A DNA stretch of 64,000 bases from Sitta carolinensis (Eukaryota > Chordata > Aves > Passeriformes > Sittidae), in assembly GCA_032173965.1 (NCBI GenBank), contig CM063283.1:17960501-18024500 (forward strand), written 5' to 3'. Both the position numbers and the translations under genes were made by a program. Each line of letters begins with the position of its first letter. Within the stretch, counting starts at the first letter, position 1. This document shows positions 28,419-42,322 of the stretch, piece after piece. Under the pieces are notes generated by a model. It saw only the letters and a program-made list of their open reading frames with translations, did no database searches and was not told where the DNA came from.

Positions 28419-28565
28419 GAGAAACCTTACAAAGCTGTCTCTCATCTTCAGCCACATGTTAGCAGAAATCAAGGCTATTTTTCCAAATGGACAATTCCAG
28501 GGTGATAACTTTCGCATCACCAAAGCCGATGCTGCAGATTTCTGGAGAAAATTCTTTGGAGATAA
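28419..28565 (+). CDS. CBLB: CBLB exon 4: end of four-helix bundle and start of EF-hand region of the TKB domain
   Basis: This 147-nt exon encodes about residues 141-188, starting [16 protein letters not shown] and ending DFWRKFFGD. Its first base completes the codon of Arg140 and its last two bases (AA) begin the codon of Lys189. The acceptor is TATATCTGCAG. The donor is GTAAGT, a perfect consensus, and it decides the end: one base later would leave no GT. The segment is the last helix of the four-helix bundle plus the beginning of the EF-hand module. In CBL proteins these pack against the SH2 domain to form the tyrosine-kinase-binding (TKB) domain, which docks on phosphotyrosine motifs such as those of ZAP-70 and receptor kinases. 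As I recall mammalian CBLB, the only difference here is ADAAD for ADAAE. The mature protein acts in the cytosol at the plasma membrane. Confidence 0.96.
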
Positions 28566-30460
28566 GTAAGTAACTTTTGTAAAATCCTCAATTCTTTCTA
28601 ATCATGAGCATGAAAATACAGAACTTTTCATAAATTCAGATAAGGGTTGGTATGTGTTTTGAAGAGAATTTCTCTTCTAAGTCTTTAAATTGGCTGAAAT
28701 TGCTGAGTTCATTGTTGGTTTTTTCCCCAATGCTGTAATTTGCTCAAAGGTAGTTCTGTCAACGGTACTTAAGTTCAGTCTTATTGCAAGTTTGTTTGTT
28801 CCATTATAGGGTGAAGATAGTGCATTGCTCACAAAGTATATGGCAGATCATGCCCTTTCATAGTAAAAAAAAATATATTCTACAAATGAAAATTCTGAAG
28901 TCTCAATTAGGAAACTGATATTAGTTTTATGGACAGTATGTTTCCTTATCTCACCTTTAACTTTCTAACTACTACAGTATTTGGTGGAATAAAATGTGTG
29001 AAGTGTAGAGATGTGATTTAATCCATACAGGAAATACAGTAATGAAAATTTAAAAGTAGGCATTTTTGGTTTGTTTCTGGGAAAAAAAATCCATTTTGAA
29101 TGCACAAGTAAGCTAATAGAAGATGTACAGCTTTTAGACTTTCTCATGTGGAATGTTTGTGAGTTTCACAGTGGCATAAGAGGAATACCAGAGGCAATAG
29201 GTTGGTGTATTTTTCATTATAACAGAGCAGTTGTTATGGTCATCGGCTCTGGTATCTTGCGCAGTGTAGGCAGAGCAATTTCTGCAACAATCTGTTGTAT
29301 CTTCTGAGCAATAAACAGCTTTTTTAAATAAGTAATTTTTTATTTAGAAGACCAGCGTAGTAGCTTGGCACTTTTGCAAATCAGTTCTGTTTGGTGTGAG
29401 TTTACAAGTTTCACTTCCATGTTTTTTTTTGTTAGTCTAAACACACTTACTGTCAGCTTTCCTCTTTCTGGGTTCATGGTAGTGTTTTCTGGTAATTTCT
29501 TTCCCTTGTAAGTAATGTTAGAGTGTGATGAAGTTGCTATATCAGTCCTCTGTTTTGTTAGGGAAAAAGAATTTAACCATGTTCCGTGCTACCCATTTTG
29601 ATGTGAATATAATTTTCAAAATAACTTCAACAGTTCAGCTAAAGTTTTCTGAAGGATTAACTTAGTGATGTGTAGGGTTCTCTGTCAGACAAGACTTTTT
29701 AAAAACATGTCAGTCAAGAAACGAAAAACAGGATCTTTGATAAAATGACTAATGATCATGTTTGTTCAGTGTTGCTATTTTTTCTTCCTCTCTTTTTCCC
29801 CTTTGCTTAGGAACTCTCAGAATTTAAATTTCCTTGTGGTACTTCTCTTTTCCTGTTGGACTCTGTCCTTGAATGACCTTTAGCAGATGTTTTGATCACA
29901 GATTGCATTTCTGTCATTGGGATTTACAGATCTTCTCCTCTGCAAGCTGCTGTTCCTTTCTGTCATTTCATCTGCACCAGTTTCCTCAGCTCCCTGTTCT
30001 CCGTGCTCTTTGTCTTTGGGGTTCTCCACTGGGTTCTACCATCTGTGTGAGATTCAAGAGAATTCCTTCAAGTTTCCTTCCAGTGGTCCAGTCCTGCCAG
30101 TTTCCATTGGGAGATGACACAATAGATAGATATTTGGGGTGTCAGACAGTAGGATACTGTAACATATTAGTAATTTTTTATCAGAACAAGATTGATAAGG
30201 AGATTTTGACTGCATTGCTTCATCTGAACAGCTCAGCTCTATCCTTGTCTTTTTCTTGTGCACGCTTATCTCTTCTGACTCATCTCCTGGAGGTCTTATT
30301 TCTAAAACTTTCCATGGCCCCAGACCTCTTGCCATGCCTTTTCTAGGCTTTGATTTTTTCCTGCTTATACAAATTTTTGCATAGAATGGAACTTTAAATA
30401 TGAACCCTTCAGTACAAACTCTCTGACCTTCTCTGCTCTCTCCTATGTACTTTGATAGGG

Positions 30461-30545
30461 TTTTTTTTTTTTTGTGTTTGGGTTTCTTTGTTTGGTTGGT
30501 TTTTTAGGGAGGGTGACTGAATGTTTGGGTTTTGTTGGCTTTTTG
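30461..30545 (+). repeat. T/G low-complexity tract
   Basis: A run of 13 T is followed by GTTTGG-like units. It is a simple repeat in intron 4, similar in character to the tracts at 27.7 and 53.4 kb and always T/G-rich on the transcribed-sense strand. Confidence 0.65.
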
Positions 30546-33500
30546 CCTAAAACTCCAGAGCATCAAAAATGTCTAGGGATCAAGGCAGTTTGGTGACGTC
30601 CAGTTAAACATCTTTGGTTTTGTAGTATGGCCTGAAAATGTTTTGGACTTTTTTCTGGTCATGTGTTTTACTTTCAGACTAAGTAAATAAGCACTGTTAC
30701 TGGTGTTCCCAGCTCTTCAATAAAGTGAAGCTGGTTTTGTTGCCTGTCTTCTAAGCAAGGAGCAGTAGATCTGTGCTTGGCATTCTTGCCATTATCTCAG
30801 GTTTAGTTAATTGTGCTTAAGTAACTATAAAACATGTAACAGCATATATGTCAAACAGATGAGAAAAAAAGTTTATTTGGCATTATGTTTAATCTCTTTG
30901 TTAAACAAAATGCCTGAAGCTTTTTAAACATTAATTATTTTCTAATCCTTTTAGAAATATGTGGCAGATATGCCTGTAAGCCACATCCTTTACAATGGGC
31001 CTGTTGTGACAAATTAGTTTGCAAATGTGCTGTTATCACTTCCCTAAAAGCAAAGCCTGCATACAGATTTTACAAGCAACTCATAATATCTTTCTCTAAC
31101 CTGGCCACGTCAAGGTAGGCCCCTAGGACTTTCTGAAACCCCCAACTCTGCTTAGGCAGTGCAGTGAAGGAACTCAATTTTGTGTTCCCTGGCTGCATCT
31201 TTGTTTAATACAGGGCAAGCCTGGACCCCTCACTTGTTTCTGAAAACAGCCCTTACTTTGGGTCACTGACTAGTGCTGCTCAAGATTAGAGCATAAATAA
31301 AAAGTAAGTTGTGCTGGATCTTGGCTTCTGATGGTAAACTGTAGTACAAAAAAATATTTCTGTTGCAGTTTTATCTGCTTGGAAGGAGGGAATTTGAAGT
31401 ATTAGATTAATTTATGGCTTTGTCACCATAGTATTATCATAAAAACCTTCCTGTTTCTGAACATAATGAATTGTATGCTTTTTTGAGTAATCAACTTTTT
31501 GCTCTCATTTCTTTCTGAAATATTGTGGGTTTTAATTTATAATATTTTAAAGAGCAAGAAGGTCACCAGTAGTAATTTATAGTTTTAAGTTGACTGTTTA
31601 GCTTTCAGTTTTTGAAAATGTGACCTGCACTTCCTTTTACAGAAACCAACGTTACAGTTTGCTGAGGACTGAAGTCCAAAATGTACAGTTTTCACGAGTC
31701 CAGTTTGTACTTTAAAAAAAAAAAGGAACGATTTTTTTCCACTGCTCTTTCCAGTGAATGGGGAAATTTTAATTCTGTTGGTTACATTTGTTTGTCTGAA
31801 CACTTGCTGCAAAATTGTGCAGCTGCAGCTAACTTTATTTATCCAGTTACTAGCAAGTCTCATAGTGTGCAGTCCTTTTTTGTGTTTAGACCTAGTCAGG
31901 TGTAAATTCATGTGGCTTCAAACTCATGAGGAAAAAAGATGGCTAGGCTCTTTCTAGCCTTGGATCATACATCTAGCTGCTCCTTGGATTTCTGTTGAAA
32001 ACACTTTGTGTAGAACTCAGCAAGCAATTTGAATGGCTACCTCTGAGCAAAGTCCTGAGGTAACCACGTATTCTTGGCCATTGAATATCTTCACAGCTTT
32101 CACATTTCTGGTACACCCCTAAAAAACTTCTAGACAATGCCACCAGTTGGAGAAGCTTATCTAGGAGAGAATGCTACATGAGAGCAGCAGGTATCTCAAT
32201 AATGGAAATCATCAGCCCTCACACAGGCAGAAAGTGGAAAAGGAACATACAATTGTGAGGTTTTTCCAGTGTTGAACATTTCAGAGGAGAACGGGAAACC
32301 TTGGAAATTATGGGATGTTCGGAAGGGATCTGAAGACACTTATGTGGGGTTTAGGAGTATATAGGGAGTATTATAAATCAAGGTTGGAGATAATGTGATT
32401 TTGATTGTCTGGGTGGAAGGAGAAGGATGCTAATAACTGTATTAAAAAGGAAAAAGTGGAGGTATTGATTTCTCTGCAAGGATGAAGTAAAATATGTATC
32501 CAAATTAGGTGGTAGGTGAGGGAGTTGGCAGTGTTCAATAGAAGGCCTAGGATTATTTTGGTGTATGGATTTTGTCAAGGAAGCTGACAGAGAGAAGATA
32601 TCAGAAGGATGGGGAATAGACTCTTTTTGCTTTCTGAAAACAAAATTGGGAATGAGAGCATTCCAAAGGCTGAATGCCTGGAATAGGTTGTCTCTGGTAT
32701 TTTCACAGGCTATGTGGAAAAAGAGAGCCTCTTGAAGAATATAAAGGAGCTGACTGAAAAAGAACTAAGAAATAAATTGACACAAGCTTTACCCTATGCC
32801 AAGAGAACTTGTTAATGTCAAAAGCAGGAAAGTGTTGAAGTCAAGATGTGATTTTTTTGAGTTTGTAGTGATTGTCAGAGTACAGTGATTGGAGAAAGTG
32901 GTTTTAGTGGAGGGAATCTTCACCCCTGGTTCACCATTATAGTTGTGCTGAAGCAAGTGCTAGTTGCACGTACAGCTGAACAGTGATGTTCAGTGGAACT
33001 GTGAAATTGTGAGCTATGTAATCAGCAGTTACATTTGTTTACAGATACTTTTGTAACCCCCTAGTGGGTTGTAAATATGCATGTAAAACACAATCTGATA
33101 CATCTTCATTACCAACATTTTATTACTCTATAGTGCTTGATGAAAATTTCCCTTGATTTCTCGCTCATTTTAATGGCACGTTACATCTTTTACTGTTTGT
33201 TTGTGGTTTTTTTCTGAGTAGAAATGTGCAAAATGCCACAGGGAACAATCCTGAACTGAGAAGGAGAGTAGGCAAGATGACCTAACAGATCTTTAAGCTT
33301 CTGAATTTGAAAACTACAGAAGTCATGCAGGGCTTGGTAGCTATTGCAATTTGTTACATCATTTTGTAGATTTGTGATTTGTGCCTGTTTTCATGTTGCA
33401 GAATGCATCAGCAGCAAATTGTCAATATTTTTAGATTTTAATTTTTTCCATAGTATGCCATTTAACTTTTAAGCTTTTTATTCTTTATTGTGGAACTTTA

Positions 33501-36500
33501 AAAATGTTAAGCATTTCTGCTGCTGTTTTCAGGTAAATTGATTTCCTTCCACCTTTTAGTTGCTGAGGAAATAGAAATTCTTTCACTGTTGGGATCTATT
33601 ACTATTTTAATGGTCCTGTACTTTTTTCTGGATGAGGCCCGAAATGTATTTATTTTTTATTGGAATTTATTGAAAAATGTGGCTATTGATTTCTCTGTAG
33701 CAGTTAAATAGTGCATTTCAAATTGATATTCTAAACTTTGAGTAGCTGTGGTTCTGCTGTGGTCAGTGCTTTTTGGCTCAGGGTAGAACAGACACAGCCT
33801 CAGTGGTTTGGGTTCACAGAAGAAGCAGTAAAACAGGCAGACCACAATGCACAACTTATCTGACAGTTAAATGTTTCCAAGTTCGAGAGACCTCAGATAA
33901 GCTAAGTTTTAACACCTTTTTAATCCCTTAATTTATTACTTGATTTACTGTTCTTGCTGCTGATAGTGCCCAAGAGCCCTATTACTGCCTGAACAGTGTA
34001 AAAATACAGACTGAAGAGTTGGTCTTGGCCCAGAGAGCTTCAAATCTGAGTATGAACTGAAGTGTAGGGAAGCCAAAGACAGAGATGAAAGTGGAAGAGG
34101 CTGTGATCCAAATGCTGTCACCTTCATCACTATCAAGACAGGCGTTTTAGCAACAGGAACTTTTAAAGAGAAGATGAACAGAAATGGGGCTTTTGGGAGT
34201 GTGGTTCCTTCCTTGGCTGATCAGCAGCACAGCCTTATTGATAAACATGTTTAAACTTGCACTAAAGACAGAAGGTACTGTTCTCTGGGTGCTAGTGAGA
34301 CAGGAACCTTCCTTGACCTTTTTCCTACAAATGCAAGATGAAAATGTTTGAATAAGACAACAGGTAATGTTATAGAGAAGAGTGAGTCAGTAGAAAATTG
34401 CAAGACAGGATTAGAAGATGGAAAAGAACAGTCTTTATAGCTGTTCTCAGTAACTAAGAATAAGATAAAATTGAATGTACAAAAGATAGATGAAAGTTCT
34501 GATACTTGGTACACGAGGTTGTGAGACAGGAGAAGACATTCTCCATGGGTAGACAGGAGAGTCAATGTTTTAAGTATAAAAGAATGTGCAAAAGCATGAG
34601 TGTGCTTTGGGTTTGTGGTTAGAGATCAGAATTGAAAATATAGGGAAGTGTATCCTTTTGGGGCTACTTGGGGAAATACAGAGTTCCTGTATCTCTTAAG
34701 GAACTTGATGTCTCTCCAGCAATGTCGAGTTACACAGCTTTGGAAGTGGCTTTTTGTGGTGGTATATTTTTTCCATTTCATAAGGCTGATTTTCTCTCTT
34801 TTACCTTCTCTGTTGTCATTAGATTCATCTCTATTTGTTAGGAATTATGTCAGTATTTAGCAACTGTACTGGCATGATATGGCAGAATTCCTTTATTCCC
34901 TTAGGACTGAACTTGTCAAGCCTTCTATGTGTCAAATATTTGCTTTGCAGTTTAGAAGCAGTGGAAACATGTGGCCTCTCACTTAAAACTGAAGCAGCAG
35001 TCTTAAGAAAATGCTCTTTTCAGTGGTGATAAGTCAAAATCCACATTGCTCACTGCAGACTTATAAAGAATGTTGTTTCTATCTGGGTCAGTATTTACTT
35101 GAATATTTTTGAGATTGCTCTGGAAACAGTATTGGCCTTTTCATGGTGTGTTTTTTGGCAGCATTTGAGGGAGTCTCTTGCAGACAAAAATGTTCACTGT
35201 AAGTGTGAGTTGTACAGGTACTTGTTTACCTCCCTAGACATTCTTGTGGTCTGCTCTGGTTAAAATAGAAGCAGTGTCACTTGGGACTCCAGCATAGCTG
35301 CATCTCTGCAGTTTTACACAATTGCTGTACTCTTCTTCATGCTAAGGAAATATATGCTTCATCTCCAGGTTTATTTTAATATCTTGCTTTTTAATAATGT
35401 AGCAACATTTGGGGAATTTAAGAAAATCCCATGTACACATGTTCAGGGCAGGAGGGAAGAGAGGACCTAAATTCCTCTGCTAATTTGCTTAAAAGTCACA
35501 TGCTAGACATTAATCCTTTTCCTTTAAGCATCTGGAAGTTGTGTGGGTGTATTTGAGATTCTAGAGTTTTACTTGGCTTTGATGTGTACCAACAGTAGTA
35601 AATAGATACCATCCTATAGAACAGTATTTTAAGAAATCTTATGCTTCAATTAGAACATTTTTGAATTCATTGTTTTTCAGATACACTTACTAGATATACT
35701 ATTGCAGAAGAAAGGAAGAGAAGTAGTGTCATTTAGAGAGGCCTGTGGAGAAATGGCTTTTAGGGTTTTGGACAGGACTCTTTAAGAAAACAATCCCAGA
35801 GTAAATACCAAGATCCACATAGTTCTGTTGATTTGAGAGATGCACAGAAAACCTCTTAAGGAAATATTTTTCAGGATTGTTTGGTTTATTTTGTTTCCTT
35901 TCCTTGAACTGGCATGCATTTGCTTCTACTCTAATGGTGACCAAACGCAGTACAAGGACATGTTGTATATAAATCATTTCCTAAAGGATTGGCAGGCAAA
36001 GATTAGGATTTCCTTGTAAAAGGTCCTTTTGTTCTTTTACTGCTGCACATCATGTACACTGTGGCTTTCTTTATATTTTTGTTTCCTTCTAATATTATCT
36101 CTCTAAAGATTTTTGAACTGATAGAGAGTTGCAGTAAATTAACATGTAGCACAGTAATGCTATGTATGTGTAAGTTAGTCAGATTTTTTTTTCCCCCAAA
36201 TTGTATTATAAAACCAGAAATTATTACCAAAGCTCTAGGTGTTTGTAATGTGTGCATATGCAGTAGTGCTGTAAACTTTGGGCATCAAACCTTTGAGGGA
36301 AGCACAATCACTGTTTAGTACCATCCTCTCATGGGAGGGACTCCCCAGAACATTGTCTCAGCTGGAGTCAGTTATGGGCACTTCTACTACAAGGGATAGC
36401 TTAATGTAACTGCAATTAAATACCTGAAATACTGAGACCTGCACTTCCTCAGCCTAATTCTGTAGACAGCTAATGTTACCAAGACATCAGATCACATCTT

Positions 36501-37678
36501 TCTGATGAGCTGAGGCAGAGCTGAGTGACTCATCTCCTAGACAAGTGTCCACAGGTTCAGCCTAATAGCGTGAGGCATGTGCAGATTATCGGCCAGCCCC
36601 TAGTGCTTGGTATCATTAGGACATGATGCAACAAATATTACAAAGATCCCTGAAAATATTTTTGTAGGAGATGCCTTCTTTGGTTCAGGAGCTGAATGTG
36701 GCAGGCAGTGGTTTCATTGCAAACAGGATTTAATTTTTTTTTCTTCAATAAGGACAGGTGTTTTATATATGTAAACATATGCTTATATATTTATAACAGT
36801 CTAAATAAGCTCTTAACTAGGACAGTCCCAATCTCAACCTTGGTCCTATTCTCTTTTCCCTTCCACTGCTTCTGCCACCTACCAAAACCCAAATTAAAAT
36901 AATTCTTTAGACTTGAGTCATGACCTGGTACCTTCAAAGGCTGTGTATCCCCTAAAACACAAGAAAGCAAGAGCAGTGAAATGTTAATTCAAACAGAAAC
37001 TCGACTTGCCAGTCGTCTCTGAAAGCTTCTTTCAAGCTGTGTGACCCCTCCTAGATCTCTGCCAGAGGATGTGTTTCTCAGGGTGCTGAAAGGTCACTGG
37101 GTTTCATTGATGTAAGGAGCAGGAGGAGAGGACGTTGCAGAAACCTTCACCTGGTGAAGACTCAGTAACACCTGCATTTAGTGGGTGTGTGCTGTCTGCA
37201 AGGGCTCAAGGACCTCAGCATACGTGTGGATAAACTGGAGAGAGACACTGGGAGAGAAATGATCCCTGTATGTTTCTGTTTCAAAGTATTTAGGAATGAT
37301 AACTCTATAAAATAGCTGCTGAGAAATTGGAGTTAACAGGTTTCAACAACCAATTCACACCTTTATTTAAAGAAAGCAGAAGATAAAAGACCTACCCACA
37401 AAGCTGCAAAGAAAAAAAAACTTCTGAATTTAGTGTATTTTAAATTTGTGCCACCACTATTCCAAGCACTTGTTCTTGGAAAAATCCCAAAAAATAACTT
37501 TAGTTGTTATTTCATTAGCTAATCACTTATTTTCCAGCATCTGGTTTCTGTCTTAGCCAAAGTACTAGCCAACAGAGCTCTAAAAACATACTCTCCTGAA
37601 GACTTTTGTTTTCTGTGTTGTTGTTGGAGTTTTGGGGGTGCAGGGTGTTAGTGAATAGATAGCCAAAGATCCTACTTA

Positions 37679-37706
37679 TTAATTACATCTAATTAATTAC
37701 ATCTAA
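37679..37706. repeat. Perfect tandem duplication of 14 bp
   Basis: TTAATTACATCTAA is present twice head to tail with no mismatch, consistent with a recent replication-slippage event. Confidence 0.85.
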
Positions 37707-39476
37707 GAAATTGTCTTGTGCAAGACATGAAAAACCAGTTGTTGAGGTGTAGCATGACTGCAGTCTTATCTGATAAATGCTCTATTGTTGTGTTCTTGTG
37801 TTTTTTAGGATTATTGCCTTAACCTTTAAAAAAAATCAAAGTAATAAAATTAATATCCCCCCAAAAATCCCTAGCAAATAACAACCAAACAAAAAGCTCA
37901 CAAAACCCACGGTCAACCCTGAAACTTTTCTAAACCCATTTCAGCATGAACCCAGTGCTGTAAGCATTTAGTGTGGTTTATAAAGAGAATAAGAAAACAT
38001 TTTGGAGCCATGGTTACAGGAGCTAAATAAGCAGTAGGCACTTGAACTAAGACAACTTTAACACCACAAAAGCACTGACTTTTCTATTTTTTTGTCTGAA
38101 TTTAATGCAATCTTTTATTCTCTCTTTACCCTAATGAAAATTTGATGTGCATTCTTTCTTAAATGGCATCTGATGTAGCATCTCTCTTCATCTCTTTGTG
38201 GTTTCCTGTTTTTCATACACAGATGAAAGTATCTGCTGAGGTCTATTAAACTTCCCATTTTGTCTTTTATGACTTTCTCAATACAAGCCTGCCTGTAACA
38301 AGTGGATTTCTTTGCACTTAGAAATGTGGAATATCTTATGCAATAGAAATACAGCAGTGCATCTTTAATGTTGTACTTCAAATTACTGCTTGTTTTAATT
38401 TAGGATAATTGCATAGTATTTGCTACACAGGACCAACTTAATGCAGTTGGTTTCCACCCCCGCCCCAATCTAAGTAATTTACATTTGTGTATGAGACAAT
38501 ACTTAGAAAAACTAAGGCAGTTTGAACTAATGAAATTTACAGGAAATATTACTGAGTTTGTGAGGCCTGTGTCTTTTGTTGATTTAGCAGTTATTAACAA
38601 AATATTACAATGAATGTGTGAGCACTTGTCCTGAATAATTATGCATTTGTTATATTTTGATTAATTAAAATATTTTTAAAGTATCATATGATCTGACCTC
38701 AGTGTGTGGCAGAACATTTTCAAAAAGTGTTATGGCTTAGCAAAATTTGGATTTGACCCTAATGACAAAGAAGAATTGATGTTGTTGAGAGTGGTAAGAT
38801 GAAGCACATTCAAGTGATCAACCTCATCCCAGTTTCCAAATACAAGTACTTGGCTGGTAAAATAACTAACCTGCATTATCTTCAACTGTGCAAATAGAAA
38901 CTGAATCTGACAGAAGATGGCTTTGTGTGTTAGAAAGGATAAATCTAATTTCCTATCTGTTAAAGTTAATGTAACTGTCATGGCTTTATGACAGGGTTTG
39001 GACCACTCTTGGTGATATCTGGTTGATTGCTGTCATGTCACTCGACCACTGTTCATGAGCTTTAGCTATAGCAAAAATCACATAATTGTAGATGTTAAAT
39101 TGATGCTTATCATTGTCAAAGGGAGTCTGTGAAGAAAGGCATTCTTTAACAAGCACAGAGCTGGTCCTTTACATTATCTCTGGAAGGATTGTTTGCAACA
39201 CCTGCTTGGTAAGGTATTTTAGTTTCTGCAGTGTTCTCTTCACTGTACTCCTAAGGAAGCTTGAATATTTATCATAGTAAAATAAATGACACTTCATCTG
39301 TGTTTAAAGGAAGGTAAGCCATTCTTGTATTTGCTTAGCTGCTTTCAGAAATTTAATTTGTAGGAGGCTTTTTCCTCTATGTAGAGAAATCAAATTAATG
39401 TTGCGCTTCACACCTTTAAAAGTTCAGATTTGATGTCTAAATGAGGTATCAAGTCTTAAATACGTTATTTCACTGA

Positions 39477-39764
<288 letters not shown>

Positions 39765-40404
39765 TAGAAATAAATTGTACATTTCTTTTAGTCTTTCAGA
39801 GGTGTTTGAGGCAGAAACATACACATCTGAAAAACTGAAAGCATCCAGCAACACCTGCTTCATTTCTGCACTCATTTATTGTTACTACAATAGCTTTGTG
39901 TTTGCTGCTTACTTACTTTTCTCTACTTTAAAATACATTCCTAGAAATGTAGACCTCCTGATAATCAGAGTTTTAGTTGTATTTTTTGTTGTGCATTTGT
40001 ATCTACATATGTGAGGTGTTTCAGCAAACACATAAGGGCAGTTACATGTTACTTTCTTTTAGGCTAAATGTAGGCCTAACTCTATGAACATATTTTTGCC
40101 ATTAATGCTTTGTTGCTAATTTACAACAAGGAGCTCTATTTGGGAATAGCATTAATTGTATTACTGTTAATATTTATCTGAAATAAGCTTGTCATGTATG
40201 TTAAGTGTCTATTTTAGCCTTGTATCTCTTCTACAGAACATACCTAAGATATTTTAGTCAATTTAGAAGACTGTACTGGTTTGCATCCATATTAGATGTA
40301 CTGTTTCTCGATTTATCACTTTGGATATTTCTTTTGTATATAGGGACCATTGAGATTTTTGACCATTTATTTGATAATTTATTTTATTTACCATGTAGAG
40401 TGGT

Positions 40405-40592
40405 AAACTAGTACAGAGCCACAAGTTGCACTAGGGAAAGTTTAGACTGGATATTGGGAAAAAATGTCTTCACTGAAAGGATTATCAAACACTTAGGGAC
40501 GTGATTTAGTGGGGGACCTAGAAGTGCTGGCTTAACAGTTGGACTCGATATTAGAGCTCTTTTTGCAACCTATATTAATATATCATTATTCT
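40405..40592 (+). mobile_element. CR1 LINE 3' fragment, internally deleted
   Basis: The copy reads in sense: GGGAAAGTTTAGACTGGATA, then a CTTCACTGAAAGG block, then GTTGGACTCGATATTAGAG and TTTTTGCAACCT. These match the CR1 3' UTR order. The stretch that normally lies between the CTTCACTGAAAGG block and the TTAGTGG block (about 60-90 nt with GGAACAGG and CCATCCCTGGAAG) is missing, so the copy carries an internal deletion or is a chimera of subfamily ends. The terminal ATTCTATG repeats are decayed. Confidence 0.78.
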
Positions 40593-41545
40593 TTAGCCTG
40601 ATGAAAATAGGTTCAAAATATCAATTTTACATCAAACCCTGGGCTGATGTTTGTTCTGTTTTCCACATTCTCCTGTGCTAATGTTGCTTAGATGTCCTAG
40701 TTTTGCTGTTGTAGGAAAGGATGCCATTAAGAAGTTGATAGTAAAATCTGGCAGGAGGGGATTAATGATTTTAGTACATAGAGTTTTGATTTTGATTCTC
40801 TTTTCTATTCCGAGTCAAAACAGTGTCATAATTGGAAATGTTAATGGTGTCAGTAATTTCTTTTTAATTAAACCATAAATATTGGTCACTTGTTTTCCTT
40901 GTGAGGCCACTGCTGGTTTGATTCATCGCTGTGCCTTGTGCTAAAAGAAGGGGATCAGTAGTATTGATACGTATAGAGATGACTGGTAAGGGTTAACTTC
41001 TAATTCAGCAAAGAAGCAGAGGGATATGTTTTGCCAAACAGATTAGGTGCAAAATCTGTGTAACTGTTGAACTGAACTTCCACTGAACTTGGTCTGAGAA
41101 CTTCTCCCAGGAGGTTACATTTTACTTCTCTCATTTTTAAACTGCTTCTGTAAGTATGTGTGCATACACCCACGGAGAGAAAGTCCCAATTAAGTAATCA
41201 AAATACTGTTTTGCCAACTGCGGGTTATGTTACAGAAAAGCTGCATTTGAAATTGTGTTTATTCTCAGAAGAAAGAAAGACTAGGCTTTATGGAGATCCT
41301 GTGGAAGTGAAGTTGCTCCCCCTGCCTCCCCATTGTATGTATGCACAGCTTTAAGTGCTGTGTTCCTGACCAGAGGGAGCTTAGCACAGCAGAATATCTG
41401 GCAGGAACTTCAGTCTGTTACTGTTAACGTCCTTTGGTGTAAAAATACTTTCATTGATGAGAAAGGAAACAAATCTTGCCCCGTTTTGCAGTTCTGCTCT
41501 GGTAAGACTCTCTGTACACAAGGCAAGCTATGGGTTCATGCCTTT

Positions 41546-42322
41546 GAATGGTTTGGGATTGGAAGAGGCCCTAAAGATCATCTTGTTCCCACCCCCTGCT
41601 ATAGGTAGGAACACACACTTCCACTAGACTAGGTTGCTCAGAGCTCCATCCAACTGGAACACTTTCAGGGATGGGGAACCAACTGAAATGTTACAGATCA
41701 ACGTCCCTGGGCAGCCTGTTCCAGTGCCTTCATTACACTTAGACTGAAGAATTTCTTCCAAATATCCAGTCTAAACCTATAGTCTTTCAGTTTGAAACCA
41801 TTCCCCCTTGTCCTATCACTCCAAGTCCTTGTAAAGTCCCTCTCCAACTCCCTTGTAGACCCCTCCAGGTACTGGGATGCTGCTCCAGGTTTCCCCAGAG
41901 CATTCTCTTCTCCAGGCTGAATAATCCCAACTCTCTCAGCCTGTCTTTATAGGAGAGGTGTTCCATCCACCTGATCATCTTGCTGTACCTCCTCTGGACT
42001 TGCTCCAGCAGGTCCATGTCCTTCCTGTGCTGGGGACCCAAGAGCTGGATGCAGTTCTTTAGGGGGTCTCATGAGAGCTGAGGAGATGGAGAATCCCTTC
42101 CCTTGCCCTGCTGGCTGCACTGCTTTGGGTGCAGTCCAGGACACATTTGATTCTCTGGGCTGGGAATGCACCTTGCTGGGCTGTGTCCAGCCTCTCATCC
42201 AGCAGCACACACAGGTCCTGCTCATCAGGGCTGCTCTCAATCCATTCTTCACTCAGCCTATACCTGTGCTTGGAATTGCCCCAGCCCTGTGTAGGATCTT
42301 GCACTTGGCCTTGTTGAACTTG
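41546..42322 (-). mobile_element. CR1 LINE, 5'-truncated copy of about 0.78 kb
   Basis: On the plus strand it starts GAATGGTTTGGGATTGGAAG and ends near CTTGGCCTTGTTGAACT, the reverse complement of the last part of a CR1 element. It includes the 3' UTR and the C-terminal end of ORF2 (reverse transcriptase protein). Reading the minus strand, a fragment of the CR1 ORF2 C-terminus is visible around 41900-42040 (VQRRYSKMIRWMEHLSYKDR and LRELGLFSLEKR). Small indels and frame shifts break the frame. The copy is inactive. It is antisense to CBLB in intron 5. Confidence 0.92.

Noticed and set aside
28411..28421. Alternative acceptor placement two bases later for exon 4 (GCAGGAG)
   Set aside because: It would break the phase. 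Only a start at 28419 lets the Arg140 codon be completed and keeps the frame through all eight exons.
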